This document shows, piece after piece, positions 1-8,339 of a DNA stretch of 64,000 nucleotides (position 1 is its first letter; each line of letters opens with the position of its first letter). The stretch comes from Paraneptunicella aestuarii (lineage in GTDB: Bacteria; Pseudomonadota; Gammaproteobacteria; Enterobacterales; Alteromonadaceae), in assembly GCF_019900845.1 (NCBI RefSeq), contig NZ_CP074570.1, forward strand, positions 2,294,001 to 2,358,000, in the 5' to 3' direction. Made by a program: the position numbers and the translations under genes. The notes beneath the pieces were generated by a model. That model had not been told where the DNA came from, made no database searches, and worked only from the letters and a program-made list of their open reading frames with translations.

Positions 1-297
1 GAAATCATGCAAATGCTACTGCTTGAACCCAAGCTGTGCATTTTGGATGAATCTGATTCAGGCTTGGATATCGACGCCTTGAAAGTGGTTGCTGATGGTG
101 TAAACAGTCAGCGTAGCCCTGAGCGTAGCTTTATTGTGGTTACTCATTATCAACGCCTGTTGGATTATATTAAACCTGACTTTGTTCATGTGTTGTCTGA
201 TGGCAAAATCGTGAAAAGCGGTGATGCTTCTCTTGCCCATGAGTTGGAAGCCGCAGGTTATGCCTGGCTGGAAACGCATAAAGACGGAGAGGCGTAA
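1..297 (+). CDS. sufC: SufC, Fe-S assembly ATPase (3' part only)
   Basis: C-terminal portion of the cytosolic ABC-type ATPase of the SufBCD scaffold, which powers Fe-S cluster assembly. The reading frame is open from base 1, so the gene begins before the window. Visible are the Walker B/D-loop region LDESDSGLD, typical of SufC, and the switch histidine in VVTHYQRLL. The Walker A and signature motifs are outside the window. The stop codon overlaps the sufD start by one base, which indicates translational coupling. sufB presumably lies just upstream. Identity is secure from the motif and from the following sufD and sufS. Confidence 0.93.
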   Translation, partial: EIMQMLLLEPKLCILDESDSGLDIDALKVVADGVNSQRSPERSFIVVTHYQRLLDYIKPDFVHVLSDGKIVKSGDASLAHELEAAGYAWLETHKDGEA

Positions 298-1580
298 TGA
301 ACCCCTGGTTGCAAAATGTTATTGCTAAAGCAACAGCATTAGCAGGGCAAACCGATGGTTTGGCTGATTTTCGCGCTCAAGCGTTGGCAAAGTTGCAAGA
401 CACTGCCTGGCCTACACGCAAAACCGAAGTGTGGCGTTATACCTCATTAAAAGCGCTGGAAACGGCTGAATTTGAAAGTACAAAAGCCGATGCAGCTGTT
501 CAAATTTCTGCTATCTCTGACCAAGAAACCATTGATATGGTGTTTTCTAATGGTCAGTTGCAGACAGATTTATCAGGGCTTACCTTGCCTGAAGGCTTAA
601 GCCTGTTTTCATTGGCAAAAGCGACTGATGAACAGCACAACACAGCTAAAAGCATTCTTTCTCAGGTTAAGCCCGAGCATCATTTGTTTGGTTTGATTAA
701 CGATGCCTTGTTGCAAGATGCGTTGGTGATTGATGTCGCTGATGGTGCGCAAATCTCAACACCCGTTCGTATTATCAATATTGTTCAAGATGGCAGTGAA
801 GGCCATGCTCGCGTGCTGTGTCGTGTTGGCAAAGACGCGAAGCTAACCGTGTTAGAACATATGAGTTCTGACAATGCGGATAAAAGCAACAGCACAAGCT
901 TCAATACTCTGGTTTCTGAATTTTCAATTCAACCTGAAGCGCAGTTGGAACATTATCGTTTTGCTTTGCAATCAGGTGCTGATATGTCAGTAGGTGGCTG
1001 TCATTTCGCGTTGAATGAAAAAGCCAAACTCAATAGCACCTTTGTTGGTTATGGCAGTGCTTTGGCGCGTAGTAATGTTGATATTCTGCACAAAGGCGAA
1101 TACGCCGATGCCAAGCTGAACGCGATTTATTTGTTGAAAGACGATGAGCGTTTTGATTTGCATGCCACCGTTGAACATGAAGTGCCAAACTGTACCACTG
1201 AAGAAAATGTACGTGGAATAGTGGGTGATACGGCTCAAGCGACTTTTAATGGTCGTATTCATATCCATCGTGACGCACAAAAAACCTTGGCGGAACTGAA
1301 TAACCGTAATTTGCTATTGTCGGATAAAGCGCAAATCAATACCAAACCAGAGCTGGAAATTTACGCCGATGATGTGCGTTGTGCTCACGGAGCAACAGTA
1401 GCTGAATTGGACGACGATGCTTTGTATTACCTGACTTCTCGTGGCGTCAGCAAAGAAAGAGCCTTGGTTATGTTGAACTTCGGTTTTATTAATGCCCTGG
1501 TTGACGATATGCCAAATCAAGCGATTGCCGAGTGGTTAAGAGAGCAATTGCAAGCTCGTTTTGCCCAAATGGGTGAATGA
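297..1580 (+). CDS. sufD: SufD, Fe-S scaffold subunit
   Basis: Subunit of the SufBC2D complex, which receives sulfur from SufS/SufE and builds Fe-S clusters in the cytosol. The 427 aa length is normal for SufD. The N-terminal half has the family feature WPTRKTEVWRYTS near residue 40. The C-terminal half holds the conserved beta-helix core with RNLLLSDKAQINTKPELEI, followed by DVRCAHGATVAELD, which carries the conserved cysteine and histidine of SufB/D proteins. The ATG overlaps the sufC stop. sufS follows after 40 bases. Confident on family motif and operon position. Confidence 0.95.
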   Translation: MNPWLQNVIAKATALAGQTDGLADFRAQALAKLQDTAWPTRKTEVWRYTSLKALETAEFESTKADAAVQISAISDQETIDMVFSNGQLQTDLSGLTLPEGLSLFSLAKATDEQHNTAKSILSQVKPEHHLFGLINDALLQDALVIDVADGAQISTPVRIINIVQDGSEGHARVLCRVGKDAKLTVLEHMSSDNADKSNSTSFNTLVSEFSIQPEAQLEHYRFALQSGADMSVGGCHFALNEKAKLNSTFVGYGSALARSNVDILHKGEYADAKLNAIYLLKDDERFDLHATVEHEVPNCTTEENVRGIVGDTAQATFNGRIHIHRDAQKTLAELNNRNLLLSDKAQINTKPELEIYADDVRCAHGATVAELDDDALYYLTSRGVSKERALVMLNFGFINALVDDMPNQAIAEWLREQLQARFAQMGE

Positions 1581-1620
1581 AACGGCTGGAAAATGAGAGA
1601 GAACAAGAGAGTAAAAAGCA

Positions 1621-2844
1621 ATGAGCTTTGATGTTGCCGCTATTCGAGCACAGTTTCCTATCCTAAAACGTGAAATTGACGGTAATCGCCTGGTTTATCT
1701 GGACAACGCTGCAACGACGCAGAAGCCGCAAGCAGTGATTGATTCTATCGTTTCTTATTACACCGAATGTAACAGTAACGTTCATCGTGGTGCGCATACA
1801 TTGGCGGACGAAGCCACACGTCGTTTTGAATATGCTCGTGATATTATTGCCAACTTCATAAACGCCCCAGATAGAAAAGAAGTGATCTGGACCAGCGGTA
1901 CGACTGAATCAATTAATATCGTCGCTCATGGCTTGCAGCAGCTGTTAAAAGTAGGCGATGAAGTGGTTGTGACCGAAATGGAACACCACGCTAATCTGGT
2001 CACTTGGCAGCAAGTGAGCAAAGGTTCTGGAGCCAGTTTGTTGGTTGCGCCGATTACTGATGATGGTGAACTGAACATCGACAAGTTTAAAGCCTGCCTG
2101 AGCAAGCAAACCAAAATGGTGGCTATGCCTCATGTGTCGAATGCTCTGGGTACAGTAAATCCATTGGATGTACTGATCCCTTTGGTACGTCAACATGCGC
2201 CTAATGCTTATATTCTTATTGATGGTGCGCAAGGGGTGGCTCATGGTGGTGTTGATGTTCAGGCGTTAGGCTGTGATTTTTATGTGTTCTCTGGGCACAA
2301 GCTGTTTGGTCCAACCGGTATCGGTGTTTTGTGGGGTAAAGCCGACATTCTCAACGAATGGCCTGTTTGGCAAACTGGTGGAGAAATGATCTCCATCGTG
2401 ACCTATCAGGATGCAACCTGGGGTGAATTGCCTAATCGCTTGGAAGCAGGAACACCTCATATTGCAGGTGCTATTGGCTTTGGCGCTGCGGTTGAATGGT
2501 TCTCGGCATTAGATTTAGCCGCTGTACAAGCGCATGAACAAGCATTAATGACATCGGCAACTGAACAAGCCATGGCATTTGATGGTCTGACTATTATTGG
2601 TAAAGCCAAGCATAAGGCTGGTGTGTTGAGCTTTAATTTAGACGGTTCTCACCCTGCGGATGTGGGTTTTTTGCTTGATAAACAAGGCATTGCGATCCGT
2701 ACAGGAGATCACTGTGCCCAACCTTTGATGAACCGTCTGAATGTGCCGGGTACAGCCAGAGCTTCATTTTCCATTTACAATACACTGGACGAAGTCGACA
2801 TGTTGTTTGCCGGCTTGAAGAAAGTCCAGATGATGTTGATGTAA
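1621..2844 (+). CDS. sufS: SufS, cysteine desulfurase
   Basis: PLP-dependent group II cysteine desulfurase that removes sulfur from L-cysteine and passes it to SufE as a persulfide. The 407 aa length matches the family. The PLP lysine is K227 in SGHKLFGPTG. The persulfide cysteine is C365 in RTGDHCAQP. The N-terminal YLDNAATTQKP motif is also typical. The start follows a purine-rich leader with AGAGAG-type Shine-Dalgarno sequence. It is part of the suf operon, with the A-type carrier and sufE downstream. Both catalytic residues are intact, so it is predicted to be active. Confidence 0.96.
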   Translation: MSFDVAAIRAQFPILKREIDGNRLVYLDNAATTQKPQAVIDSIVSYYTECNSNVHRGAHTLADEATRRFEYARDIIANFINAPDRKEVIWTSGTTESINIVAHGLQQLLKVGDEVVVTEMEHHANLVTWQQVSKGSGASLLVAPITDDGELNIDKFKACLSKQTKMVAMPHVSNALGTVNPLDVLIPLVRQHAPNAYILIDGAQGVAHGGVDVQALGCDFYVFSGHKLFGPTGIGVLWGKADILNEWPVWQTGGEMISIVTYQDATWGELPNRLEAGTPHIAGAIGFGAAVEWFSALDLAAVQAHEQALMTSATEQAMAFDGLTIIGKAKHKAGVLSFNLDGSHPADVGFLLDKQGIAIRTGDHCAQPLMNRLNVPGTARASFSIYNTLDEVDMLFAGLKKVQMMLM

Positions 2845-2869
2845 CCCATTGGATAATACAGGATACGAC

Positions 2870-3253
2870 ATGATAGATACGACTGTTGCAACCTTTGATC
2901 CCAATGCCAAAGTTGATTCTGATGCTCCATTGGTCACAGTAACCGATTCGGCGTTGAAGCATTTTAAGCGCATTTTGGGTAATGCTTCCGACAAGAAGAT
3001 CCGCTTAAGCACCAAAGTCAGCGGTTGTTCTGGCTATGCTTATGTGCTTGAACCTGTTGATGCGGGTAAAGATGACGATGTCAGTATTGAGTTAGCTGAT
3101 GGCATGATGTTACTGATTGCGCTAGATGCCTCAGAGATCGTCAGACATACTGAAATTGACTATGTTGTGCAGGGTATTAACGGCGAAATTCGCTTTAATA
3201 ACCCGAATGTCGTTAGCGAATGCGGCTGCGGCGAAAGCTTTAATGTAGGGTAG
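2870..3253 (+). CDS. sufA: A-type Fe-S carrier, SufA-like
   Basis: A-type carrier protein that receives Fe-S clusters from SufBCD and passes them to apoproteins. The three conserved cysteines are visible in SGCSGYAY and in ECGCGESF at the C-terminus. I place the start at ATG 2870 because AGGA lies 6-7 bases upstream and it gives 127 aa. A TTG 21 bases earlier would extend the frame but has no ribosome site. The N-terminus is a little longer than in E. coli SufA. Its position between sufS and sufT favours SufA over IscA or ErpA, though the subfamilies are hard to separate by eye. Confidence 0.85.
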   Translation: MIDTTVATFDPNAKVDSDAPLVTVTDSALKHFKRILGNASDKKIRLSTKVSGCSGYAYVLEPVDAGKDDDVSIELADGMMLLIALDASEIVRHTEIDYVVQGINGEIRFNNPNVVSECGCGESFNVG

Positions 3254-3261
3254 ACCATTAA

Positions 3262-3795
3262 ATGCAGAAGAAAATGGTTGTCACTACTCGGGAATGTCCT
3301 GCCAGGCGAGTACCTTCTGGTGAAATTACCAGTATTCCAGAAGGGCAATTTGTCACGATTAATCAAGCGCTTGGCGGCAATTATACGGTTACCTGGATGG
3401 GTAACATGCTGCGTATTGACGGCACTGACGCTGAAGCTATCGGGCTCAAACCGGAAGAGCTGAAATTTACTAATGACGGTCATACCGGCATTTTGGAAGA
3501 TCAGGTTTGGCAAGCGCTCGACAGCATTTACGATCCGGAAATTCCTATCAGTATTGTGTCGTTGGGCTTGGTATATAAAGTGTCGATTGATCAGGATGCC
3601 GATGCTGTTCAGGTGGATATGACCTTAACGGCTCCGGGTTGTGGTATGGGGCCCGTATTAGTGAGCGATGTTAAATATCGCGTTTCAAAAGTGCCTAACG
3701 TAAAGAATGTGAAGGTGGAACTGGTGTTTGACCCTCCTTGGTCAAAAGATATGATGAGCGAAGAAGCTCAACTTGAAGCCGGATTGTTTTTTTAA
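3262..3795 (+). CDS. sufT: SufT, MIP18/DUF59-family Fe-S assembly factor
   Basis: Accessory Fe-S maturation protein of the MIP18 (DUF59) family, 177 aa. The C-terminal half carries the family pattern: DPEIPISIVSLGLVY near residue 91 and TAPGCGMGP with the conserved cysteine near residue 131. The N-terminal 80 residues form the extension typical of the stand-alone SufT type. It lies 8 bases after sufA and 42 bases before sufE, in the same operon. SufT is thought to help load clusters onto target proteins when demand is high. The exact biochemical step is not settled for the family. Confidence 0.87.
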   Translation: MQKKMVVTTRECPARRVPSGEITSIPEGQFVTINQALGGNYTVTWMGNMLRIDGTDAEAIGLKPEELKFTNDGHTGILEDQVWQALDSIYDPEIPISIVSLGLVYKVSIDQDADAVQVDMTLTAPGCGMGPVLVSDVKYRVSKVPNVKNVKVELVFDPPWSKDMMSEEAQLEAGLFF

Positions 3796-3837
3796 AATAT
3801 AACCAACCCGTCACAATAAGCAGGAACAACAGAAAAC

Positions 3838-4251
3838 ATGAATTTGCCTACTACCGATGAAATATTAGATGACCTTTCCTTTTTTGATAGCTGGGAAGAG
3901 CGCTATAAATACATAATCGATCTGGGCAAAGCGTTACCTGCATTTCCACAAGAGTTACAAACCCCCGAGCGTCTGGTTAAAGGTTGTCAAAGCAACGTTT
4001 GGCTGGAAGTCGATAGGGATGGGGATGTATTAACCTTTTTGGTTGATAGTGATGCCATTATCGTTAAGGGATTGTTGGTACTGGTTTTGGCTGCTTACAA
4101 CAACAAAACGCCACAAGAAATTGTAGATTTTGATATTGAAGATTACTTCACCCAATTAGATTTGGAACGTCATATTAGTCCAACTCGTGGTAATGGCTTA
4201 AAAGCGATTGTGGCTAAAATCAATGCCATTGCGAAAGCTTGTTTAGCTTAA
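3838..4251 (+). CDS. sufE: SufE, sulfur acceptor and SufS activator
   Basis: Cytosolic partner of SufS that accepts persulfide sulfur and relays it to SufBCD. 137 aa, normal for the family. The acceptor cysteine is C50 in VKGCQSNVW. A GCAGGAAC Shine-Dalgarno sequence lies upstream of ATG 3838. It is the last suf gene here; the following spacer leads into the molybdenum cofactor leader. CsdE is a close paralogue, but the operon position favours SufE. Confidence 0.94.
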   Translation: MNLPTTDEILDDLSFFDSWEERYKYIIDLGKALPAFPQELQTPERLVKGCQSNVWLEVDRDGDVLTFLVDSDAIIVKGLLVLVLAAYNNKTPQEIVDFDIEDYFTQLDLERHISPTRGNGLKAIVAKINAIAKACLA

Positions 4252-4377
4252 GTATTATCATAAGCTGTCACTTCATATGTAACAGTGCATTTTGCTTGGT
4301 TGCATGCAGCATAGAGTTGGGATAACTTGAGTGCTGAAAAATTTTTACTGTTATAAATTTATCGTTATTAATTTAGT
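4252..4377. other. Spacer after sufE
   Basis: No coding potential seen. A weak 7-bp inverted repeat with one mismatch (CTGTCAC at 4265-4271, GTAACAG at 4279-4285) followed by TGCATTTTG could end suf transcription, but it is not a convincing intrinsic terminator. Confidence 0.3.
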
Positions 4378-4577
4378 CATAACCCCGAGCTCTGGTTTCT
4401 ACGTTTCTCTTTAAAGTAAACGTACGGATAAAGTAAAAATACGAAGCCTTAGCCGAGTTGCTATCGAATTACTTGCTCAAGCAATATTAATAGCAACGAG
4501 GGTTAATCTGGAAACGGATTAGCCTCCCTTAAGCACAAACGATTAGTCGGTTTAGTGCTTAACTTTGGAAAGGTGTT
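4378..4577 (+). promoter_or_regulatory. Probable Moco riboswitch leader of moaA
   Basis: A highly structured 5' leader directly before the Moco biosynthesis operon. Stems paired by eye are: 4400-4406 with 4418-4424; 4457-4464 with 4490-4497, enclosing TTGC/GCAA at 4473-4484; a 10-bp stem 4501-4510 with 4515-4524 capped by a GAAA tetraloop; and AAGCACAAAC at 4531 with GTTTAGTGCTT ending at 4560. CCTCCCTT (from 4523) and GGAAAGGTG (4567-4575) resemble the conserved 3' part of Moco RNAs. GGAAAGG doubles as the moaA ribosome site, so ligand-controlled translation is plausible. Family assignment rests on gene context, the GNRA-capped stem and these motifs as I remember them; a covariance-model search was not possible. 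Confidence 0.7.
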
Positions 4578-4585
4578 ATTCAAAT

Positions 4586-5554
4586 ATGCTGGAAGACCGC
4601 TACGGGCGTCGGTTCCATTACTTACGCCTGTCTGTTACTGATGTCTGCAACTTCCGTTGCAACTATTGCTTGCCTGATGGTTATCAGTGCGACTCTGATC
4701 GCGATTTTCTCACTCTAAATGAAATCAATACCGTTGCTCAGGCATTTGCTGGTCTTGGCACTTCCAAAGTCCGTATTACTGGCGGTGAACCTTCCTTGCG
4801 TAAAGACTTGCCCGATATTATCGCAACTGTTGCCAATACTTCCGGGATTGATGAAATTTCCGTAACGACTAATGGCGATAAATTGCCACGCCTGATCCAC
4901 GCTTGGCATGAAGCCGGATTAACTTCGCTCAATGTGAGTATCGACAGCCTTGACCCTCGACTATTTGCCAGCATTACTGGCCATGACAAATTAAAAATGG
5001 TGTTGCAAGGTGTGGGCATGGCGCTTGAACTGGGAATGCCGGTTAAGGTGAATGCGGTATTGATGCAACATCAAAAGCAGCAGGGAATAGAGCAGTATTT
5101 GCAATGGCTTAAAACCATGCCTGTTACGTTACGTTTTATTGAGCTGATGCGTACTGGAGACAATGCCGCCTTTTTTCAGGAACATCATTATTCTGGACAA
5201 ACTTTAAAAGAGCAGTTGTTAGAGCTGGGCTGGAGCCGGGTATTAAAGAGCAAAACATCAGGCCCTGCGCAGGAATTTCAGCACCCTGATTACGCCGGAA
5301 ATATTGGTTTGATCATGCCTTATAGCAAAGGCTTTTGTGATAGCTGTAATCGCCTGCGTATTTCTTCTATTGGGCAACTGCATTTGTGTTTGTTTGCAGA
5401 GCAGGGACTGGATTTACGTGCTTATATGAGCGCCGGCGATGTACAAGGTTTGCAGCAAGCTTTAGTGGCGTTATTGCAAGATAAACAGGCGAGCCATTGG
5501 CTGCACGATGACGTCACTGGCGCAACCCGGCATTTGGCTATGTTAGGGGGATAA
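4586..5554 (+). CDS. moaA: MoaA, GTP 3',8-cyclase
   Basis: Radical SAM enzyme that converts GTP to 3',8-cyclo-GTP, the first step of molybdenum cofactor synthesis. 322 aa from ATG 4586, preceded by GGAAAGG at 4567-4573; an upstream TTG is in frame but falls inside the leader RNA. The radical SAM triad is C21, C25, C28 (VCNFRCNYC). The second [4Fe-4S] site is GFCDSCNRLR plus a cysteine about 14 residues later. The C-terminal Gly-Gly needed by MoaA is present (AMLGG). It heads a moaA-B-C-D-E-modA-modB cluster. Confidence 0.96.
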   Translation: MLEDRYGRRFHYLRLSVTDVCNFRCNYCLPDGYQCDSDRDFLTLNEINTVAQAFAGLGTSKVRITGGEPSLRKDLPDIIATVANTSGIDEISVTTNGDKLPRLIHAWHEAGLTSLNVSIDSLDPRLFASITGHDKLKMVLQGVGMALELGMPVKVNAVLMQHQKQQGIEQYLQWLKTMPVTLRFIELMRTGDNAAFFQEHHYSGQTLKEQLLELGWSRVLKSKTSGPAQEFQHPDYAGNIGLIMPYSKGFCDSCNRLRISSIGQLHLCLFAEQGLDLRAYMSAGDVQGLQQALVALLQDKQASHWLHDDVTGATRHLAMLGG

Positions 5555-5622
5555 AGGCTGGGTGGATAAAGTGCTCGGCGGATAAAAAGCGCCCGGCGGA
5601 TAAAAAGCACCCGGCGGATAAA
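5549..5622 (+). repeat. Five GGATAAA units after the moaA stop
   Basis: GGATAAA occurs at 5549, 5564, 5580, 5598 and 5616. The last three copies are in near-perfect 18-bp tandem array (unit CGGCGGATAAAAAGCRCC from 5576). The first copy is the moaA 3' end itself: its last glycine codon, the TAA stop and one base. The array looks like stepwise amplification of the gene terminus. It fills most of the moaA-moaB spacer. Confidence 0.85.
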
Positions 5623-5672
5623 TAACAACATCGAATTCATTCATAAAAGAGATTTTAGAGAGCCATATACAA

Positions 5673-6170
5673 ATGCAAGCCTTAAATATTGCTATTTTGA
5701 CCGTTTCCGACACACGCAATGAAGAAACAGATACCTCTGGCGCTTACCTGGTTCAAGCTGTTCTGGAAGCGGGGCATCATGTGGTTGAAAAGCGCATTGT
5801 GAAAGATGACAAGTATCAACTGCGTTCAGTGGTGTCTCAGTGGATTGCTGACGAGAAAGTGCAGGTTGTGATTTCTACAGGTGGCACAGGGTTTACTGAG
5901 CGAGATTCAACCCCGGAAGCTTTGTCGATTCTATTTGATAAAGATATTGAAGGGTTTGGCGAGTTGTTTCGTCATATCTCTTATCTGGAAATTGGTACGT
6001 CAACGGTGCAATCCAGAGCACTTGGCGGTATGGCGAACAAGACCGCGATATTTTGCTTGCCGGGCTCAACTGGTGCTTGTCGTACCGGTTGGGAAGGCAT
6101 CTTGAAGGAACAGCTTAGCTCCGATCACAAGCCCTGTAATTTCGTGGGGCATTTAAAGCCAAGCCTGTAA
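5673..6170 (+). CDS. moaB: MoaB, molybdopterin adenylyltransferase-family protein
   Basis: Member of the MogA/MoaB family, 165 aa, which binds molybdopterin; MogA-type members adenylate it. Typical features are IAILTVSDTRNEETDTSG at the N-terminus and the substrate-binding STGGTGFTERDSTPEA near residue 70. The length (E. coli MoaB is about 170) and its place in the moa operon favour MoaB over MogA. The ATG is preceded by an AGAGAGCC stretch. In bacteria with separate MogA the role of MoaB is uncertain; no mogA is seen in this window. Confidence 0.9.
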   Translation: MQALNIAILTVSDTRNEETDTSGAYLVQAVLEAGHHVVEKRIVKDDKYQLRSVVSQWIADEKVQVVISTGGTGFTERDSTPEALSILFDKDIEGFGELFRHISYLEIGTSTVQSRALGGMANKTAIFCLPGSTGACRTGWEGILKEQLSSDHKPCNFVGHLKPSL

Positions 6171-6189
6171 TAGATAAGAGCAAGCAAGA

Positions 6190-6222
6190 AGTAAGAAGAT
6201 AGTAAGAAGACAGTAAGAAAAA
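6190..6222 (+). repeat. Three 11-bp purine-rich tandem repeats before moaC
   Basis: AGTAAGAAGAT, AGTAAGAAGAC and AGTAAGAAAAA follow one another at 6190, 6201 and 6212, ending 6 bases before the moaC ATG. The last unit acts as the purine-rich ribosome-binding region. Confidence 0.8.
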
Positions 6223-6228
6223 AGAAAC

Positions 6229-6738
6229 ATGACAGATCCTAAAAGCGCTTTTACCCACCTCAATGAAAAAGGTGAGGCCAATATGGTGGATGTGACCGAA
6301 AAAGCGGTGACATCCCGTACCGCGATAGCTGAGGGCTTTATCAGCATGACGCAAAGTACATTCGACATGCTGTTGGCTGGAGAGCACAAAAAGGGCGATG
6401 TTTTTGCTGTTGCTCGTATCGCGGGCATTCAGGCTGCCAAGAAAACCAGTGAGTTAATCCCACTTTGCCATCCGCTTATGTTGAGCAAGGTTCAAGTGGA
6501 CTTTGAACCTGTCATTCAGAGTGAAACCAACGAATATCTCATTAAGGTCGTCGCATTGTGCAAACTGGCGGGCAAAACTGGCGTGGAAATGGAAGCCTTA
6601 ACTGCTGTTTCTGTAGCGTTGCTCACTTTATACGACATGTGTAAAGCAGTAGACCCGGCCATGATTATTGGTGGCGTAAAGCTTTTGCAAAAACAGGGTG
6701 GTAAAAGTGGTGACTGGCTTCGCGAGGAAAACACATGA
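6229..6738 (+). CDS. moaC: MoaC, cyclic pyranopterin monophosphate synthase
   Basis: Converts 3',8-cyclo-GTP from MoaA into cyclic pyranopterin monophosphate. 169 aa, standard length. Family blocks visible are [14 protein letters not shown], the substrate-binding [12 protein letters not shown] near residue 80, the central [19 protein letters not shown], and DMCKAVD, which carries the catalytic Asp and Lys. Its last bases overlap the moaD start (ATGA arrangement), so the two are translationally coupled. Confidence 0.96.
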   Translation: MTDPKSAFTHLNEKGEANMVDVTEKAVTSRTAIAEGFISMTQSTFDMLLAGEHKKGDVFAVARIAGIQAAKKTSELIPLCHPLMLSKVQVDFEPVIQSETNEYLIKVVALCKLAGKTGVEMEALTAVSVALLTLYDMCKAVDPAMIIGGVKLLQKQGGKSGDWLREENT

Positions 6739-6977
6739 TCCGGGTTTTGTTTTTTGCGCAGTTACGGGAACGTTTACAAACCGATAGCCTGGATATGACA
6801 GAATGCGCGAATGTTGCTGAACTACGTCGAAAGTTATCTGAACGTGGTGATATCTGGCAAGAAGTGATGCAATCGGAGCGCTGTTTGGCTGCGGTGAATC
6901 AGGTGCTATGTGATAATACTCAAGCACTTAAAACCGGCGATGAAGTGGCGTTTTTCCCACCGGTAACGGGCGGGTAG
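6735..6977 (+). CDS. moaD: MoaD, molybdopterin synthase small subunit
   Basis: Ubiquitin-like sulfur carrier of molybdopterin synthase; its C-terminal glycine is thiocarboxylated to deliver sulfur to cPMP. 80 aa, ending in FFPPVTGG with the required Gly-Gly tail. The start overlaps the moaC stop by four bases. moaE follows after 6 bases, matching the stoichiometric MoaD-MoaE complex. No moeB adenylating enzyme is in the window. Confidence 0.95.
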   Translation: MIRVLFFAQLRERLQTDSLDMTECANVAELRRKLSERGDIWQEVMQSERCLAAVNQVLCDNTQALKTGDEVAFFPPVTGG

Positions 6978-6983
6978 CCGAGT

Positions 6984-7460
6984 ATGAAGTCAAATTCGGT
7001 ATCTGATTACATTAGCGTTCAATCACAAGACTTTGACCTTAAAACAGAGTATCAGGCATTAACTGAGCATAATCAGACTGACGGCGCTGTTGTTACTTTT
7101 GTTGGCTTGGTACGTGACTTCAATGAAGGGAAGTCTGTCACCGCATTGCATTTGGAACATTATCCCGCCATGGCTGAGCGCAGTTTGCAGGATATCGTGG
7201 CTCAGGCGCGTACTCGTTGGTCATTAGGGCGAATTCGTGTTATCCATCGTTTTGGTACATTGAGCTTGTCTGAGCAAATTGTCTTTGTTGGCGTTAGTGC
7301 AAAGCATCGCGGTGATGCCTTTGGTGCTTGTGAATTTATTATGGATTTTCTGAAAACGCGTGCGCCTTTTTGGAAGAAAGAACAAAGTAGTGAAGGGCTG
7401 CATTGGGTTGATGCTAAACAAAGCGATGCTAATAAAGCCGATGATTGGAACCAAAAATAA
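6984..7460 (+). CDS. moaE: MoaE, molybdopterin synthase catalytic subunit
   Basis: Large subunit of molybdopterin synthase; with MoaD it adds the dithiolene sulfurs to cPMP. 158 aa. Family motifs are GAVVTFVGLVRDFN near residue 32, the LEHYPAMAE segment, and RAPFWKKE near residue 130, which holds the active-site lysine region. The stop overlaps the modA ATG (taATG), linking cofactor synthesis to molybdate uptake in one transcript. Confidence 0.95.
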   Translation: MKSNSVSDYISVQSQDFDLKTEYQALTEHNQTDGAVVTFVGLVRDFNEGKSVTALHLEHYPAMAERSLQDIVAQARTRWSLGRIRVIHRFGTLSLSEQIVFVGVSAKHRGDAFGACEFIMDFLKTRAPFWKKEQSSEGLHWVDAKQSDANKADDWNQK

Positions 7461-8314
7461 TGATGCAAAGACTGCTAAGTAATCTGTTTCTTATATTGCT
7501 GTTAACTTATTCTGGGACTTTGTTTGCTGGAATCACGAAGGTAAATGAACCGGCTCTTAATCAAGAGGTTAATCAAGAAAACAAGAATAACAATATTATT
7601 CGTATTGCCGTTGCAGCCAATTTTAAACCCACGTTAGAAAAGTTGATTGCTGTCTATAAGCAAAAGCATCCTAATCTAGACTTTAAAGTGAGCAGTGCTT
7701 CTACAGGCGTGCTTTATAGCCAGATATTAAACGGTGCGCCGTTCGATTTGTTTTTTTCTGCCGATTGGCAACACCCAGACAAATTAATCAAAAAAGGCAT
7801 TGGCCATAAACATCGTTCTGCCGTTTATGCCATAGGGCAATTAGTTTTGTGGTATCCGAAAATGAATCAGGAAGATTCTCAAAAGACAGATTTTAAATCG
7901 GTGATGGAGCAACTAGCCAAAACACCGCAAGTGAAGATTGCAATGGCAAATCCTGATTTGGCTCCGTTTGGAAAAGCGGCTCAACAGGCATTACAACGCA
8001 CAGGATTTTCCTCATTAAATGAGCAAATCGTGAAGGGCAATAATGTGGCTCAGGCGTATCAGTTTGTGTATGCGGGAGCCGCTAATGCAGGTTTCGTTTC
8101 TTTAAGCCAGATAGATGCAGCTGCTCATTCATCTCAAATTATTATGATCCCTGACGATCTCTATTCACCGATTAAACAACAAATGCTGGTGATCCAGCCG
8201 CAAGAAGCGGCAATGGGCTTTTATCGTTTCGTTCTTGGCATTACAGGACGTGAAATTATCGCTCAAAACGGTTACGCAGCACCAAGCTCGGCTGACGTTA
8301 AATTAATGCTGTAA
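7460..8314 (+). CDS. modA: ModA, molybdate-binding periplasmic protein
   Basis: Substrate-binding protein of the molybdate ABC importer, 284 aa. A signal peptide is clear: MMQRLLSNLFLILLLTYSG followed by a likely cleavage after LFA. The mature protein starts with a low-complexity Asn/Gln-rich stretch, then IAVAANFKPTLEKL and SASTGVLYSQILNGAPFDLF, the typical oxyanion-binding lobe. I chose ATG 7460, which overlaps the moaE stop; ATG 7463 is equally possible. An upstream in-frame TTG would add five residues ahead of the signal and is unlikely. Confidence 0.92.
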   Translation: MMQRLLSNLFLILLLTYSGTLFAGITKVNEPALNQEVNQENKNNNIIRIAVAANFKPTLEKLIAVYKQKHPNLDFKVSSASTGVLYSQILNGAPFDLFFSADWQHPDKLIKKGIGHKHRSAVYAIGQLVLWYPKMNQEDSQKTDFKSVMEQLAKTPQVKIAMANPDLAPFGKAAQQALQRTGFSSLNEQIVKGNNVAQAYQFVYAGAANAGFVSLSQIDAAAHSSQIIMIPDDLYSPIKQQMLVIQPQEAAMGFYRFVLGITGREIIAQNGYAAPSSADVKLML

Positions 8315-8339
8315 TGCTTGTTTTGTAAGGTTTTTTGCA

